Assembly: GCF_000723885.1 (NCBI RefSeq)
Contig: NZ_CCDG010000077.1
Coordinates: forward strand, 1 to 42,706
Source of the DNA: Paenibacillus camerounensis
Lineage (GTDB): Bacteria; Bacillota; Bacilli; Paenibacillales; Paenibacillaceae
DNA length: 42,706 nucleotides
Reading direction: 5' to 3'
This document shows, piece after piece, positions 41,685-42,706 of the stretch. Each line of letters starts with the position of its first letter. Position 1 is the first letter of the stretch. The notes under the pieces are model-generated. The model was not told the origin of the DNA, did no database searches, and was given only the letters and a program-made list of their open reading frames with translations. Made by a program: the position numbers and the translations under genes.

Positions 41685-42431
41685 TCATTTCCCTCCCTGC
41701 ACCAGTTCGTAGAACAGCTGCTCCAGGTTCAATCCCCGCAGGCCTGCGGCTTCGGTCATCTCTGCCAGTGTACCTTCTGCAATAACCTTGCCGCGGTGCA
41801 GCACGATGAAGCGGTCGCAGTAATTCTCAATGGTAGAGAGAATATGCGAGCTGAGCAGAATCGACGCTCCCGATTTCTTCAGCTCCATCATGAAGTCAAG
41901 CAGGGAGCGGATGCCGAGCGGATCAAGACCCAGAAACGGCTCATCAATAACATAGAGCGCCGGGCGGGCCACAAAGGCGCACATGATCATTACTTTCTGC
42001 TTCATACCCTTGGATAAATGAGAGGACAACGTATCCATCTTGTCCTCCATATTGAAAAGTGCGGCCAGCTGCATGCTGCGGGATTCATAATCGCTGCGCT
42101 CCACGCCGTAAGCCCTCGCGGTAAACTCTACATGCTCGCGGACTGTCATCTCCTCATACAGGAGCGGCGATTCCGGCACAAAGGTCAGCGCGCTGTGATA
42201 CTCTTCCGGATTACTGCTCCGGGTTTTACCCTTGACCGTGATCTCGCCTTTATGCGGCGACATCAATCCCAGGATATGCTTCATCGTCGTGCTTTTTCCG
42301 GCTCCGTTGAGTCCAATCAGCCCGACCATTTCGCCGGGCTGCACCTGCAGGCCGATATCATGCAGTACCGGCTTATTCAGGCTGTAGCCGCCGCTTAATC
42401 CCGTAATTTGCAGTACGGGGGCATTATTCAT
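41685..42431 (-). CDS. ecsA: EcsA-type ABC transporter ATPase
   Basis: 248 residues from ATG 42431, overlapping the preceding stop (ATGA). Walker A GLNGAGKST, Q-loop region FVPESPLLYEEMTVREHVEF, signature LSKGMKQKVMIMCAFV, Walker B ALYVIDEPFLGLDPLG, switch His in LLSSHIL. It powers the EcsB permease. Coupled to the gene above (end overlap) and ecsB below. Confidence 0.9.
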   Translation of the reverse strand: MNNAPVLQITGLSGGYSLNKPVLHDIGLQVQPGEMVGLIGLNGAGKSTTMKHILGLMSPHKGEITVKGKTRSSNPEEYHSALTFVPESPLLYEEMTVREHVEFTARAYGVERSDYESRSMQLAALFNMEDKMDTLSSHLSKGMKQKVMIMCAFVARPALYVIDEPFLGLDPLGIRSLLDFMMELKKSGASILLSSHILSTIENYCDRFIVLHRGKVIAEGTLAEMTEAAGLRGLNLEQLFYELVQGGK

Positions 42432-42660
42432 TGACCGTCACCTCCCGTGGTTTTGTTCTTGAGCCACTTTGGCGCTCCTTTGTTCTTGCGGTTCTTCTCG
42501 CGTTCCGCACTGCTGCTGCGGGCTTTGCCGCCCCCCCCGGCAGGGGCTGAACCCGCGCCGCTGCGTCCGCCTGCGGCCCGGCCTGCGCCGTGCTGCGGCT
42601 CGCGCCGCACCGCCGCGCCGGAGCCCTCACCCTGCTCCGCCGCCCAGCTGACGGCCTTCC
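42428..42660 (-). CDS. C-terminal fragment of an upstream protein (partial, unknown)
   Basis: The stop overlaps the ecsA start (ATGA). The visible frame reads KAVSWAAEQGEGSGAAVRRE, then Gly/Ala/Arg-rich low complexity, and ends EREKNRKNKGAPKWLKNKTT. No domain can be named. The other open frame here (to 42424) has an odd Ala/Arg composition and is taken as a shadow. The remainder is lost at the contig end. Confidence 0.5.
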
Positions 42661-42706
42661 CTGTCTCTTATACCCCTCTGGCGCTGCCGACGAATAGCGC
42701 GGTGCA
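42661..42706. other. Sequencing adapter (Nextera) at the contig end
   Basis: From 42661 the sequence CTGTCTCTTATAC...CTGCCGACGA matches the Nextera read-through adapter at 30 of 33 positions by eye. The differences are A to C twice and A to G once. It continues into an index-like ATAGCGCG and GTGCA. It is not genome sequence. Confidence 0.9.

Overview
The window is a Firmicutes contig, most probably Paenibacillus. Supporting features are a WIAG-tail repeat protein, YheC/D, a YjcZ-type mini-protein, EcsAB, a guanine-type riboswitch, strong AGGAGG ribosome binding sites and no S1-type long leaders. The last 46 bases match an Illumina Nextera adapter, so the true genomic sequence ends at about 42660. 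The left end cuts through a gene.

Region A (1-16.7 kb) is AT-rich and almost entirely on the minus strand. Its core is a run of seven consecutive secreted-protein genes (12329 down to 377), followed by the start of an eighth exported protein that runs off the window. Each of the seven has a signal peptide, one single YD (RHS-type) unit of about 37 residues, and 2-6 tandem copies of one adhesion or lectin-like fold. The folds differ from gene to gene: two CBM-like jelly rolls, ricin-B, PA14, two kinds of F5/8C-discoidin, and GBS-Bsp-like repeats. This one-YD-plus-one-lectin-family array is the most unusual system here. Three of its leaders, and a fourth in front of an unrelated orphan gene, share a promoter layout: a 0A-box-like site exactly 34 nt from a TATGAT -10, and in three of the four a hairpin terminator before the gene. 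Two array genes have a lesion at the 5' end (an in-frame stop in a signal peptide, an ATT in place of the start codon). Behind the array lie poorly characterised genes: a 473-residue protein, a WG-repeat lipoprotein broken by a 7-bp tandem duplication, a membrane-anchored protein with an apparent CTG start, a 53-residue peptide and a soluble orphan.

Region B (16.7-33 kb) is GC-rich. It begins with a guanine-riboswitch-controlled amidohydrolase (probable purine deaminase) and a GNAT gene. Next comes a probable spore-surface locus: four small proteins, a truncated GNAT gene, a sugar nucleotidyltransferase, three GT2 glycosyltransferases, and a 1509-residue WIAG-tail protein built of about 10-residue repeats in a strict 60/180-bp register. 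Divergent from it are YheC/D and phosphatidylserine decarboxylase. A phosphoglycerate mutase and an AraC regulator follow.

Region C (34-36 kb) holds an IS3-family element lodged in a 51-bp tandem repeat, then a second repeat family of about 52 bp.

Region D (36-42.7 kb) has a MocR-type regulator lacking its PLP lysine, divergent from a PPOX-family gene, then an aminotransferase, a YjcZ mini-protein, EcsB/EcsA and a truncated gene at the contig end.
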